From contig CANQMQ010000009.1 in NCBI GenBank assembly GCA_947625025.1, positions 1-64,000 on the forward strand: a stretch of DNA of 64,000 bases, written 5' to 3'. Each line of letters begins with the position of its first letter. Position 1 is the stretch's first letter. The stretch is from an uncultured Clostridia bacterium (GTDB lineage: Bacteria; Bacillota; Clostridia; Christensenellales; Borkfalkiaceae). Shown piece by piece: positions 1 to 6,252 of the stretch. The position numbers and the translations under genes were made by a program. The notes under the pieces are model-generated. The model saw only the letters and a list, made by a program, of their open reading frames with translations. It did not search any database and was not told where the DNA came from.

Positions 1-106
1 TAGCAGAGAGGATCCACCTGTTCCCATCCCGAACACAGAAGTTAAGCTCTCTTACGCCGAAAGTACTCGGTCTAACGACCCGGGAGGATAGGTAGTTGCC
101 ACCTTT
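1..106 (+). rRNA. 5S ribosomal RNA (3' portion, truncated by window edge)
   Basis: The segment carries the conserved 5S core: CCCATCCCGAACACAGAAGT near position 25, then the loop E and helix IV region with CGGGAGGATAGGTAGTTGCCACC. The 5' end lies outside the window, so roughly the first 10 bases are missing. A T-rich intrinsic terminator follows at once, so this is the last gene of an rRNA operon. No tRNA follows it. Confidence 0.93.
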
Positions 107-115
107 CAGACACGG

Positions 116-142
116 AAAAGCACCCTTTCGGGTGCTTTTCTT
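116..142 (+). terminator. Intrinsic terminator of the rRNA operon
   Basis: AAAAGCACCC and GGGTGCTTTT form a 10-bp stem around a TTTC loop, followed by CTTTCT. It sits about 10 nt after the 5S 3' end. Confidence 0.9.
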
Positions 143-215
143 TCTCTAATCCATCATACTGTCCGCCACTTCTAATCAGCTATACTGATTGCCGCTTCAA
201 ATCCGCCACGCTATC

Positions 216-430
216 CCCTCTCCTCATCTCGAAGCTCCGAAGGAGCTGAGGAGAGGGAGGCTTCTAATCGTCATACTGAACGGAGCGAAGCGGAGTTGAA
301 GTATCACATTATTTTTATGAATGCGGTGATACTTCGACTTCGGCACTTCGTGCCTCCGCTCAGTATGACACATTTAGAAGCTCGAGATGTCTCGGCTACG
401 CTCGACATGACACGCTCTCTGTCATCCCGC
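216..430. repeat. Palindromic intergenic repeat cluster
   Basis: There is no gene here. A first hairpin (about 216-259) pairs CCTCTCCTCA with its complement around AGCTCC-GAA-GGAGCT. A second, larger inverted repeat pairs about 266-305 with 330-372; both arms carry GTCATACTGA and GAAGTATCAC. A third piece (385-410) reads GAGATGTCTCGGCTACGCTC and recurs in altered form at the right end of the window (63973). Related pieces occur near 3720, 11770, 27700, 33610-33860 and 47440-47760. Confidence 0.75.
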
Positions 431-447
431 CTACTCATATAGGAATG

Positions 448-475
448 TTAAAAACAGCTCCCGCGGAGCGGGAGC
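448..475 (-). terminator. Intrinsic terminator of the marR-type gene
   Basis: On the minus strand GCTCCCGC and GCGGGAGC pair around a 3-nt loop and are followed by TGTTTTTA. It lies about 20 nt after the stop codon of the MarR gene. Confidence 0.8.
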
Positions 476-496
476 CGTAAGTACAAATGAAAATAA

Positions 497-943
497 TTAC
501 AAATCGGGCGGGAAGGCAGCCGAGATCTTTTCGGAGATGTGTACGAAGGCCTGCGCATCCTCCTCTCCAACCACTTCGAGGATACGGCTCACGAGCTTGA
601 GCGTCCGCGCGTGGACGGCAAGGTACTCGGGGAGCTTCTCGGGTACCAACCGCACGAAGGTGGTGCGGCGGTCCGTTGCGCCGTCGTAACGCTCCAAAAA
701 GCCCTTATCCACGAGGGAGCTGATCGTGCGGTTGACGAGCGACTTGAGCATGCGCGTCTCCCCGACGATCTCCTTGAAGGATACCACGCCCTCGCCATCC
801 TCCAAATAGCGGCGGTGGACGATGAGCATGACGATGGCTTCATTGTAGATCATGCCCTTCGTCAGGCGGGTATTCTTGAGGATCCCCGTAAGGCGGACCC
901 ATGAAACGATCATATCTTCCTGTAAAATGTCATTTTCACCCAT
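497..943 (-). CDS. MarR-family transcriptional regulator
   Basis: A 148-residue protein of normal length for MarR repressors. The middle (about residues 48-100) is the winged helix-turn-helix: a recognition-helix segment with SLVNRTISSLVDKGFLERY, then a wing containing DRRTTFVRL, where the DxR wing motif is visible. Flanking helices would form the dimer interface. MarR proteins usually bind palindromes over their own promoter and release them on ligand or oxidant binding. An excellent promoter lies upstream (TTGACA at 992-997, TATAAT at 969-974, minus strand, 17-bp spacer), overlapped by a 9-bp-arm inverted repeat, so autoregulation is likely. SD is AGGAG, 6-8 nt before ATG. The ligand and other targets are unknown; the divergent neighbour is a DUF4250 gene. 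Confidence 0.9.
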   Translation of the reverse strand: MGENDILQEDMIVSWVRLTGILKNTRLTKGMIYNEAIVMLIVHRRYLEDGEGVVSFKEIVGETRMLKSLVNRTISSLVDKGFLERYDGATDRRTTFVRLVPEKLPEYLAVHARTLKLVSRILEVVGEEDAQAFVHISEKISAAFPPDL

Positions 944-968
944 AATTTTCTCCTATATCTTATAATTT

Positions 969-999
969 ATTATAAAACTTTACAACATGTTTGTCAAGT
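969..999 (-). promoter_or_regulatory. marR promoter with overlapping operator-like inverted repeat
   Basis: The minus strand carries consensus TTGACA (992-997), a 17-bp spacer and TATAAT (969-974). Overlapping the -35 box and spacer, ACTTTACAA (977-985) and TTGTCAAGT (991-999) form 9-bp arms with one mismatch and a 5-bp centre. The size and position fit a MarR operator; this is inference from position. Confidence 0.75.
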
Positions 1000-1042
1000 G
1001 TTTTCATACAAATTCTAAAAATTTGTTAAAAAAGTACAACGC

Positions 1043-1071
1043 TTGCTTTTTCGAGGCGGGTGTGGTATACT
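1043..1071 (+). promoter_or_regulatory. Sigma-A promoter of the DUF4250 gene
   Basis: TTGCTT (1043-1048), a 17-bp spacer and TATACT (1066-1071). It lies downstream of ATG 987, so the longer reading of the next gene is excluded and the start is set at 1089. Confidence 0.75.
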
Positions 1072-1088
1072 ATAGCAGGAGGGCGGCT

Positions 1089-1271
1089 ATGATTTTTGAG
1101 GACGGGGACATGCTCGTAAGCTATCTCAATATGAAACTGCGGGATGATTACGGGAGCCTTTCGGAGCTCTGTGAGGATTTAGAGCTCGATGAAGGGGAAA
1201 TTGTGGAGAAAATTCGGGAGGCGGGCTACGAATACCGCCCCGAACTCAATGCAATTCGCCCGCTTGGGTGA
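1089..1271 (+). CDS. DUF4250 domain protein
   Basis: A 60-residue protein beginning MIFEDGDMLVSYLNMKLRD. The pattern (short acidic start, LLS-x-x-N-x-KLRD, then a CEDLELDEGEIVEKI helix pair and GYEY near the C-terminus) matches the DUF4250 family, small proteins of about 55-60 residues found across Clostridia; their function is unknown. The start is fixed by AGGAGG at 1077-1082, 6 nt before ATG, and by the promoter just upstream. The helical pattern could be a small helix-turn-helix, but that is speculation. Stop TGA is followed at once by the DnaA-box-like palindrome. Confidence 0.8.
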   Translation: MIFEDGDMLVSYLNMKLRDDYGSLSELCEDLELDEGEIVEKIREAGYEYRPELNAIRPLG

Positions 1272-1272
1272 G

Positions 1273-1305
1273 TTATCCACAATAAAATTGTGGATATGTG
1301 GAAAA
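1273..1305. promoter_or_regulatory. Inverted DnaA-box-like sites
   Basis: TTATCCACA at 1273-1281 is an exact DnaA-box consensus. An inverted copy with one mismatch (TGTGGATAT, 1289-1297) faces it, giving a perfect 10-bp-arm palindrome (TATCCACAAT, AAA, ATTGTGGATA; 1274-1296). A third partial copy, TGTGGAAAA, follows at 1297-1305. It could equally act as an RNA hairpin. Confidence 0.45.
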
Positions 1306-1330
1306 CTTTTTCAATGGGGGTCTTTCAGAC

Positions 1331-1534
1331 ATGGTATCACGGCTTGAGCTCATGAAGTATTTTTCGGCGTTTGAGGAGTTCTCGGAGGGCGATTTTACGC
1401 CCGAGGAGCTCGAGGAATACGTCGCCTATGCGCGCGGAGAGGAGCATCCGCTCTCCCCCTACGAATGGAAGGCACAGTATTTTGAATTTTACGACGACGT
1501 CAAGGATAAATCCCTCAAAAAACAGGATTGGTAA
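1331..1534 (+). CDS. Small acidic protein of unknown function
   Basis: A 67-residue acidic protein (MVSRLELMKYFSAFEEFSEG at the start, then DFTPEELEEYVAYARGEE and a Lys/Trp tail KKQDW). I do not recognise a family. ATG 1331 follows a weak SD (GGGGG, 1316-1320); a GTG at 1298 in the same frame would extend it by 11 residues but lies inside the DnaA-box palindrome. It sits 60 nt after the DUF4250 gene, in the same direction, and ends before a clear terminator, so it is probably co-transcribed with it. No membrane segment or signal peptide. Confidence 0.6.
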   Translation: MVSRLELMKYFSAFEEFSEGDFTPEELEEYVAYARGEEHPLSPYEWKAQYFEFYDDVKDKSLKKQDW

Positions 1535-1576
1535 CAAAAATGCGGGCACCATGTCCGCATTCTGATTGGAAATATG

Positions 1577-1612
1577 AAAGACAGCAGGGAGCCCCCGCTG
1601 TCTTTTGTTTGT
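1577..1612. terminator. Bidirectional intrinsic terminator
   Basis: AAAGACAGC (1577-1585) pairs with GCTGTCTTT (1597-1605) and is followed by TGTTTGTTT. It separates the plus-strand small genes from the convergent lipoprotein gene. Confidence 0.8.
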
Positions 1613-1636
1613 TTGTAACATGGATCGGAGCTTCGC

Positions 1637-2713
1637 TCAGTCTACCTTTGCAAACGTCAAATCGGAGCTCTGCTTATTATCCGAATATGCGCCGAATTGC
1701 CCGTCCTTCGGCCTGCTTTGGAGTTTCCTCGATGTTCCCTCGTAGATTGCCCGAATAGGTGCATTCGCTTCCAAATCGCCATCCGAGAGTTCCCAAAATA
1801 CTTCTTCGTTAGACCATTCGAGGTTGGTGGAATTCCCCGTGTACCCTACGTACTTATTATTCGAAGTGTTCTTTAAGGAAATTTTGTTTCCGACGACGTG
1901 GATGTAGTAGGTGTAATCCTCCAAATTGAGGGAGGTGACCTCCGCCGTGATCTCGGTCCCGACAATTTTAGTGGACGAAAGGGAGTGCCCCATCAGGTCG
2001 TAGTTCGAATTCCAATACCCGCCCACGAGGTAGGTGCCGTCCGTAAGCGCACTCTTATCGGTGATCCAAGTCAGCTCATGCGGGTTGAAGGAGGTCTGCG
2101 TCTGCTCCTCGTGCACCCCCTCCGTGACGGAGACGAGCTCGGAGTTCGTCAACTCGTAGGTGCCGAAATAGTTGGAGATGTTCGAATACAGCACCACTGT
2201 ATCGTTCTTCTGCGGGGTGCCGTTCAGCCCCAAGAGGCCGTCCGCGGTGCCGTATTCCTTGTTTTCACGGTTATAGAGACCGTAACAATAGATGGAATCG
2301 GTGCCCTCATCGATGTAGAAATTGAAGTGGCCCGTTGAGGTATCGACGCTGCTCACGACCCCCTTCACATAGACCTTTTTCTCGGTTACGCCCTTCTGGT
2401 AATCCTGCTTTGCGGCAATTTTCAGGGCATCGCTTACGGGAAGCGGATCCGCGGAAGTGCCCGCATGCCCGACTTCCACGCCGAAGAGGGTGCCTTCGAA
2501 GGGTTCTTCGGGCTCCTCGGGAGTGGTATGCCCCGCACACTTCTCCTTGCACACTTCATCGGTGCAATCGAGATCGGTGCACTTGTGGCAGGTGGGGCAG
2601 ACGTGTGCGCAGACGTGTTCCTTCTCCTTGTTGCAGGCACCGAGCATGCCCGTAAATGCCACCGAGAGGGCCAACATCAGGAGCAGGGCAAGCGGTCTTT
2701 TTGTCTTTCTCAT
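1637..2713 (-). CDS. Secreted lipoprotein with Cys-rich stalk and OB-fold-like domain
   Basis: A 358-residue lipoprotein: basic start MRKTKR, hydrophobic core, lipobox LGAC with lipid Cys27. Residues 35-63 are a compact Cys/His stretch (CAHVCPTCHKC and then C-x4-C-x4-C) that could bind metal. Such stalks are frequent in surface lipoproteins of gut Clostridia, but I know of no assigned function. After an acidic Pro/Glu linker, the body begins DPLPVSDALKIA with VYVKGVVSSVD, as in OB-fold-like domains of secreted proteins, and ends in a beta-rich module. No enzyme motif is visible. SD is AAGGAG. The promoter on the minus strand is TTGCCC (2755-2760), 17 bp, TAATAT (2732-2737). Confidence 0.75.
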   Translation of the reverse strand: MRKTKRPLALLLMLALSVAFTGMLGACNKEKEHVCAHVCPTCHKCTDLDCTDEVCKEKCAGHTTPEEPEEPFEGTLFGVEVGHAGTSADPLPVSDALKIAAKQDYQKGVTEKKVYVKGVVSSVDTSTGHFNFYIDEGTDSIYCYGLYNRENKEYGTADGLLGLNGTPQKNDTVVLYSNISNYFGTYELTNSELVSVTEGVHEEQTQTSFNPHELTWITDKSALTDGTYLVGGYWNSNYDLMGHSLSSTKIVGTEITAEVTSLNLEDYTYYIHVVGNKISLKNTSNNKYVGYTGNSTNLEWSNEEVFWELSDGDLEANAPIRAIYEGTSRKLQSRPKDGQFGAYSDNKQSSDLTFAKVD

Positions 2714-2731
2714 CGAACTTCTCCTTGTGAA

Positions 2732-2760
2732 ATATTAAAACAGCGCCGCCCATGGGGCAA
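2732..2760 (-). promoter_or_regulatory. Promoter of the Cys-rich lipoprotein gene
   Basis: On the minus strand TTGCCC, 17-bp spacer, TAATAT, about 20 nt before the ATG at 2713. Confidence 0.55.
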
Positions 2761-2774
2761 CGCGGTCTTTCGCT

Positions 2775-3368
2775 TTAAGCGGGGGGAAGGGGGTTGGCGG
2801 CGGGGCGGCGATCCGAAAAGGCGGAGATGCCCTTCTTCCGCATCTTATAGATAAAGCAGTAGAGGGGGGTGCCGAGGCCGTAGATCCAGAGGCTCTGGGA
2901 GACGAGGAGGGATACAAAGTTCCATGTATACGCGGCAAGCGCCGTCTCAAAGCCTTCGAAGAAGCCCCCGATGTAGACGATGAGGATGGGAATGAGGAGG
3001 GCGTTTAAGAGGACGGGGAAGAGCCCTCCGAGCGCCATTCTCAAGACATGGGTGGGGGCTTTTGCATCCTGTTCACGGAAGAGCTTGCCGATGAGCCATG
3101 TAAGAAGCCCCGCCACGAGGGTTACCGCAGACCCCATAAAGATATCCGCGACGCCGTACAGGGAGAAGAGATTTGCGAGCATGCAGCCGATCCACAGGGC
3201 GGGCACGGCTTCGGGGAAGAAGAGCGGGAGGATGCAGAGCGCTTCGGCGGGGCGGAACTGTAAAATTCCGACGTAGCTGATCATGCCGAAGGAACAAGTA
3301 AGCGCAACGTACAGTGCGGCAATGATCCCCGCACGGCAGATGCGCTTGGTGGTGAAGAATTGTTTCAT
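2775..3368 (-). CDS. queT: QueT-type ECF S component, queuosine precursor uptake
   Basis: A 197-residue membrane protein with about six hydrophobic segments and the start KRICRAGIIAALYVALT, then QFRPAEALCILPLFFPEA, both typical of QueT. QueT is the substrate-binding S subunit of an energy-coupling factor transporter that takes up 7-deazaguanine precursors (preQ1 or related) for queuosine in tRNA; the shared EcfAAT module must be encoded elsewhere. The assignment is strengthened by a preQ1-I-like riboswitch in its leader whose pseudoknot includes the SD. The C-terminal tail (RRPAANPLPPA) is Pro-rich and probably unstructured. Confidence 0.88.
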   Translation of the reverse strand: MKQFFTTKRICRAGIIAALYVALTCSFGMISYVGILQFRPAEALCILPLFFPEAVPALWIGCMLANLFSLYGVADIFMGSAVTLVAGLLTWLIGKLFREQDAKAPTHVLRMALGGLFPVLLNALLIPILIVYIGGFFEGFETALAAYTWNFVSLLVSQSLWIYGLGTPLYCFIYKMRKKGISAFSDRRPAANPLPPA

Positions 3369-3374
3369 GAAATT

Positions 3375-3417
3375 ACCTCGGTTTTTTTATTCGGAAGTGT
3401 TGGCCGAAAACCTTCCG
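3375..3417 (-). ncRNA. preQ1-I-type riboswitch sequestering the queT SD
   Basis: Read on the minus strand. P1 is CGGAAG (3417-3412) with CTTCCG (3397-3392). The loop carries TTCGG (3408-3404) and ends ACA just before P1', as in preQ1-I. An A-rich stretch (GAATAAAAAAA) then leads to CCGAG (3381-3377), which pairs with TTCGG to make the H-type pseudoknot. CCGAGG contains the SD GAGG for ATG 3368, so ligand binding should block translation. The aptamer begins at the predicted transcription start. Confidence 0.82.
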
Positions 3418-3423
3418 TAAGCT

Positions 3424-3452
3424 ATCATACAATACTTGCCCGAAATGTGCAA
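3424..3452 (-). promoter_or_regulatory. queT promoter
   Basis: On the minus strand TTGCAC (3452-3447), 17-bp spacer, TATGAT (3429-3424). It places the transcription start at about 3417, the first base of the riboswitch. Confidence 0.7.
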
Positions 3453-3494
3453 GCGTTTTTCGATAAAAACCAAAAATTTCCGCATACTGTCCCC

Positions 3495-3704
3495 ATGAAA
3501 CTCACCACTTACCTCTGTTTGGGGATCTTGATTGTTTACGGGGCGGGGGCGGCGGTATACGCCCTCTCGGGATTTGACTTGCTCCTTTTTGTGACGGCGG
3601 GGAATTTGTATTTATACCGCGCCCTTTTATCCCTTGCGGGGGTCGCCGCGGCCTGGCTCCTCTTTTGGGTCCTCGCCTTTAAGCCGTTGAAGTTTCTCTC
3701 CTGA
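3495..3704 (+). CDS. Small membrane protein, probably leaderless
   Basis: A 69-residue hydrophobic protein (MKLTTYLCLGILIVYGAGAA...) with two predicted membrane helices, about residues 5-28 and 40-63, joined by a short Tyr-rich loop. No family recognised. The ATG has no SD; instead TCGATA (3460-3465), 17 bp and CATACT (3483-3488) sit exactly 6 nt before it, the same arrangement as at 4093 and 61475, which implies a leaderless mRNA. The long upstream extension to 3360 would run through the queT riboswitch region and is rejected. Confidence 0.5.
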   Translation: MKLTTYLCLGILIVYGAGAAVYALSGFDLLLFVTAGNLYLYRALLSLAGVAAAWLLFWVLAFKPLKFLS

Positions 3705-3832
3705 CGGGGGGGAGAGAGTCATGTTGAGCGCAGTTGAGAGAGAACACCCCCTCACCGCCCTGCGGGCGGAGCTCCCCCTCAAGGGGGAGCCGAGACTGAG
3801 ATTTCTCGGCAAGCTCGAAATGACAAGGCTAC
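3705..3832. repeat. Intergenic repeat element
   Basis: There is no gene here. The stretch combines GGAGCTCCCCCTCAAGGGGGAGCC (split: GCTCCCCCTC with GAGGGGGAGC around 3770-3792), a Cys-free palindrome CCGCCCTGCGGGCGG, and ATTTCTCGGCAAGCTCGAAATGAC. The same pieces recur near 11771, 33830 and 47740. Confidence 0.65.
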
Positions 3833-3835
3833 GAT

Positions 3836-4093
3836 TTATGAAATATTCTCGAGGACGAGTTTTTGGAAATCCACGGGTTCGATGAAATCCCGCGGGCGGA
3901 ATACCACATGGCGGAATTTGGCGTAGTTGAAGAGATGCGTCTTTAAGAGGACGGGCGTGGGGATATCCAACCCATCGCAAATCTCCGCAAGATAGGAAAA
4001 GAAGTCGTCATACGAAAACTTCTCCTCCCGCTCAAAGGTGAGCTGTTTTTCGATGTGCTCATCATGATAGACTTTTGCCCAAATCCGAAACAT
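3836..4093 (-). CDS. Conserved small hypothetical protein, leaderless
   Basis: An 85-residue soluble protein starting MFRIWAKVYHDEHIEKQLTF. The pattern (I/VWAK-x-x-x-D-x-x-I, then FSYDDFFSYLAEICDGLDIPTPVLLKTH) looks like a small conserved protein of Clostridia; I cannot give a function. A near-perfect promoter (TTGCAA 4128-4123, 17 bp, TATAAT 4105-4100, minus strand) leaves only 6 nt before the ATG, so transcription should start at or next to the start codon. No SD can exist upstream and there is no later ATG in frame. Confidence 0.68.
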   Translation of the reverse strand: MFRIWAKVYHDEHIEKQLTFEREEKFSYDDFFSYLAEICDGLDIPTPVLLKTHLFNYAKFRHVVFRPRDFIEPVDFQKLVLENIS

Positions 4094-4099
4094 ACCTTC

Positions 4100-4128
4100 A
4101 TTATACAGAAAACGTGCGCAAATTGCAA
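4100..4128 (-). promoter_or_regulatory. Promoter of a leaderless gene
   Basis: On the minus strand TTGCAA, 17-bp spacer, TATAAT, then GAAGGT and ATG. The -10 to ATG gap is 6 nt. Confidence 0.8.
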
Positions 4129-4157
4129 CGAAATTGCGCCGCGCCGATAAAAGAAAG

Positions 4158-4186
4158 TTGACAAACGCGCGCGCATGGCGTATAAT
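4158..4186 (+). promoter_or_regulatory. greA promoter and structured leader
   Basis: TTGACA (4158-4163), 17-bp spacer, TATAAT (4181-4186). The leader then holds a hairpin (CCGTGG 4200-4205 with CCACGG 4215-4220), an AGGAGG at 4231-4236, and a perfect 16-bp palindrome GCGCCCCGCGGGGCGC (4241-4256), followed by AAAAGGAAC just before ATG 4266. The strong AGGAGG is too far from the ATG unless the hairpin brings it close. Confidence 0.85.
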
Positions 4187-4265
4187 AGGGAAAAACGAAC
4201 CGTGGTGTCATTCGCCACGGTCGTCTTTATAGGAGGTACCGCGCCCCGCGGGGCGCAAAAGGAAC

Positions 4266-4733
4266 ATGGCAGACAAGGTTTTCATGACGCAAGAGGGTTA
4301 CGATGAAGCGGTAAAGAAGCTCGATTATCTCACCAAAGTAAAGCGTGCCGAGATCGTAGCGCGCATTCAGGAAGCGCGCAGCCACGGCGACCTCTCCGAG
4401 AATGCGGAGTACGACGCCGCCCGCAACGAGCAGGCCGCCAACGAGGGCGAGATCGCAGAGCTCGATTACAACATCAAGAATGCGGTGATCATCTCCGACA
4501 ACGACGACAACACCGCCGTGCACATCGGCTCCGTCGTCACCGTATACGATGAAGAATTCGAAGAGGAGGCGACGTATACCATCAAGGGGACCACCGAAGT
4601 CAACGCGATGGAGAACATCATCTCCAACGAATCCCCCGTGGGCGCGGCGCTCCTTCGCCACAAGAAGGGCGATACCGTCACCGTGAAGGCACCGGACGGG
4701 GAATATACCTTAAAAATTCTCAAGATCGATTAA
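4266..4733 (+). CDS. greA: Transcription elongation factor GreA
   Basis: A 155-residue protein of normal GreA length. The N-terminal coiled coil (residues 1-75) carries GDLSENAEYDAARNEQ, the tip that inserts into the RNA polymerase secondary channel with the acidic pair that supports cleavage of backtracked RNA. The C-terminal FKBP-like domain has IGSVVTVYDEE and SPVGAALLRHKKGDTVTVKAPDGE, both family signatures. It is the first gene of an operon; lysS starts 10 nt after its stop, an order (greA-lysS) common in Clostridia. Confidence 0.97.
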   Translation: MADKVFMTQEGYDEAVKKLDYLTKVKRAEIVARIQEARSHGDLSENAEYDAARNEQAANEGEIAELDYNIKNAVIISDNDDNTAVHIGSVVTVYDEEFEEEATYTIKGTTEVNAMENIISNESPVGAALLRHKKGDTVTVKAPDGEYTLKILKID

Positions 4734-4743
4734 AGGAACTTGT

Positions 4744-6237
4744 ATGGAAGAAAACGTTCAAGCGGAGCTCTCCGAACAGCAGCTTGCAGAGCAGGAGCGC
4801 ATCCGCCTCGAAAAACTTGAAAAGCTCCGCGCGGAGGGGCACGATCCCTACCGCATCACTTCCTTCCCCGTGGACGCGGGTTCCAAGTGTATCAAGGAAC
4901 AATATGCGGAGTACGAGGGCAAGACGGTAACCGTTGCGGGAAGATTGATGTCCCGCCGCATCATGGGCAAGGCATCCTTCTCGCATATCTCGGATCGGGA
5001 CGGCCAGCTCCAGATCTATGTGACGCGGCAGGACGTCGGCGAGGATGTGTACGCTGCCTACAAGAAGGACTTCGACATCGGGGACATCGTAGGCGTTACG
5101 GGCTTTGTATTCCGTACGCAGACGGGGGAGATCTCCGTGCATGCAACGAAACTTGTCATGCTCTCCAAGGCGCTCACCCCCCTGCCCGAGAAGTACAACG
5201 GCCTCCGCAACATGGATGCGAAGTACCGCCTCCGCCATGTGGACCTCATCGTCAACCAGGAGTCGCGGGATACCTTCTACAAGCGGGCCGCGATCGTGCG
5301 CGCCATCCGCGAATTTTTGGACGGACGGGGCTTCATCGAAGCTGAGACGCCCATCCTTCTGCCCCTCGAAATAGGTGCGGACGCCCGCCCCTTCAAGACC
5401 CATCACAACGCCCTCGACCTCGATATGTACCTTCGCATCGAGACGGAGCTCTACTTGAAGCGGCTCATCGTGGGCGGCTTCGAAAAGGTATACGAAATGG
5501 GCCGCATCTTCCGCAACGAGGGCATGGATTCCAAGCACAATCCCGAGTTTACCACCGTCGAGATCTATCAGGCGTATGTGGATTACCATGCCGTGATGGA
5601 CCTCGTGGAAGAGCTCTACAAGTTCGTTGCCCAAAGGACGTGCGGCACCTTAAAGATTTCCTATCAGGGGACCGAGCTCGACTTCACCCACTTCGAAAAG
5701 CTGACCATGACGGAGGCCGTAAAGAAGTATGCGGGGGTGGATTTTAACGATGTACATTCGGACGAAGAGGCACAGCTGCTCGCCAAAGCGCACAACGTAG
5801 AGCTCGAGAAGGGCAAGACGACCAAGGGCCATATCCTTGCCGCCTTCTTCGATGCCTATGTGGAGGACAAGCTCATTCAGCCCACCTTCATCTACGAATA
5901 CCCCGTCGAGATCTCCCCGCTCGCCAAGCGGAAGCCCGACGACCCCACCATGACCGAACGGTTTGAGTACTTCATGATGGGCATGGAGATGGGCAATGCC
6001 TTCTCCGAACTCAACGACCCCGTAGACCAGCGCCGCCGCATGGAAGAACAGGCGCAGAAGAAGCGGGCGGCGGGCGCGAATGCGGAGGTAGACGAGGACT
6101 TCTTGGATGCCCTCGAGCACGGCATGCCCCCCACGGGCGGCTTGGGGCTCGGGGTGGACCGCCTCGTGATGCTGCTCACGGATAGCCCGAGCATCCGCGA
6201 CGTCCTCCTGTTCCCGACGATGAAACCCAAGAAATAA
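4744..6237 (+). CDS. lysS: Lysyl-tRNA synthetase, class II
   Basis: A 497-residue class II enzyme that charges tRNA-Lys. The N-terminal OB anticodon-binding domain (about 55-150) has VTVAGRLMSRRIMGKASF and HISDRDGQLQIY. The catalytic domain shows motif 1 (around ETPILLPLEIGADARPF), motif 2 (YEMGRIFRNEGMDSKHNPEF) and motif 3 (GLGLGVDRLVMLLTDSPSIR, near the C-terminus). Length and motifs are canonical. It follows greA by 10 nt (SD AAAGGAAC) and precedes a membrane protein gene by 15 nt. Confidence 0.98.
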   Translation: MEENVQAELSEQQLAEQERIRLEKLEKLRAEGHDPYRITSFPVDAGSKCIKEQYAEYEGKTVTVAGRLMSRRIMGKASFSHISDRDGQLQIYVTRQDVGEDVYAAYKKDFDIGDIVGVTGFVFRTQTGEISVHATKLVMLSKALTPLPEKYNGLRNMDAKYRLRHVDLIVNQESRDTFYKRAAIVRAIREFLDGRGFIEAETPILLPLEIGADARPFKTHHNALDLDMYLRIETELYLKRLIVGGFEKVYEMGRIFRNEGMDSKHNPEFTTVEIYQAYVDYHAVMDLVEELYKFVAQRTCGTLKISYQGTELDFTHFEKLTMTEAVKKYAGVDFNDVHSDEEAQLLAKAHNVELEKGKTTKGHILAAFFDAYVEDKLIQPTFIYEYPVEISPLAKRKPDDPTMTERFEYFMMGMEMGNAFSELNDPVDQRRRMEEQAQKKRAAGANAEVDEDFLDALEHGMPPTGGLGLGVDRLVMLLTDSPSIRDVLLFPTMKPKK

Positions 6238-6252
6238 GGAAGCATAAGCACC

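Noticed and set aside
107-496. A tRNA gene after the 5S rRNA
   Set aside because: No cloverleaf or GGTTCGAATCC-type T-arm was found; the stretch is terminator and repeats.
987-1088. Longer start of the DUF4250 protein
   Set aside because: ATG 987 lies upstream of the promoter at 1043-1071; AGGAGG and ATG 1089 give the family's normal start.
1273-1305. A replication origin
   Set aside because: Only two to three DnaA-like boxes, no AT-rich unwinding region and no dnaA, dnaN or rpmH nearby.
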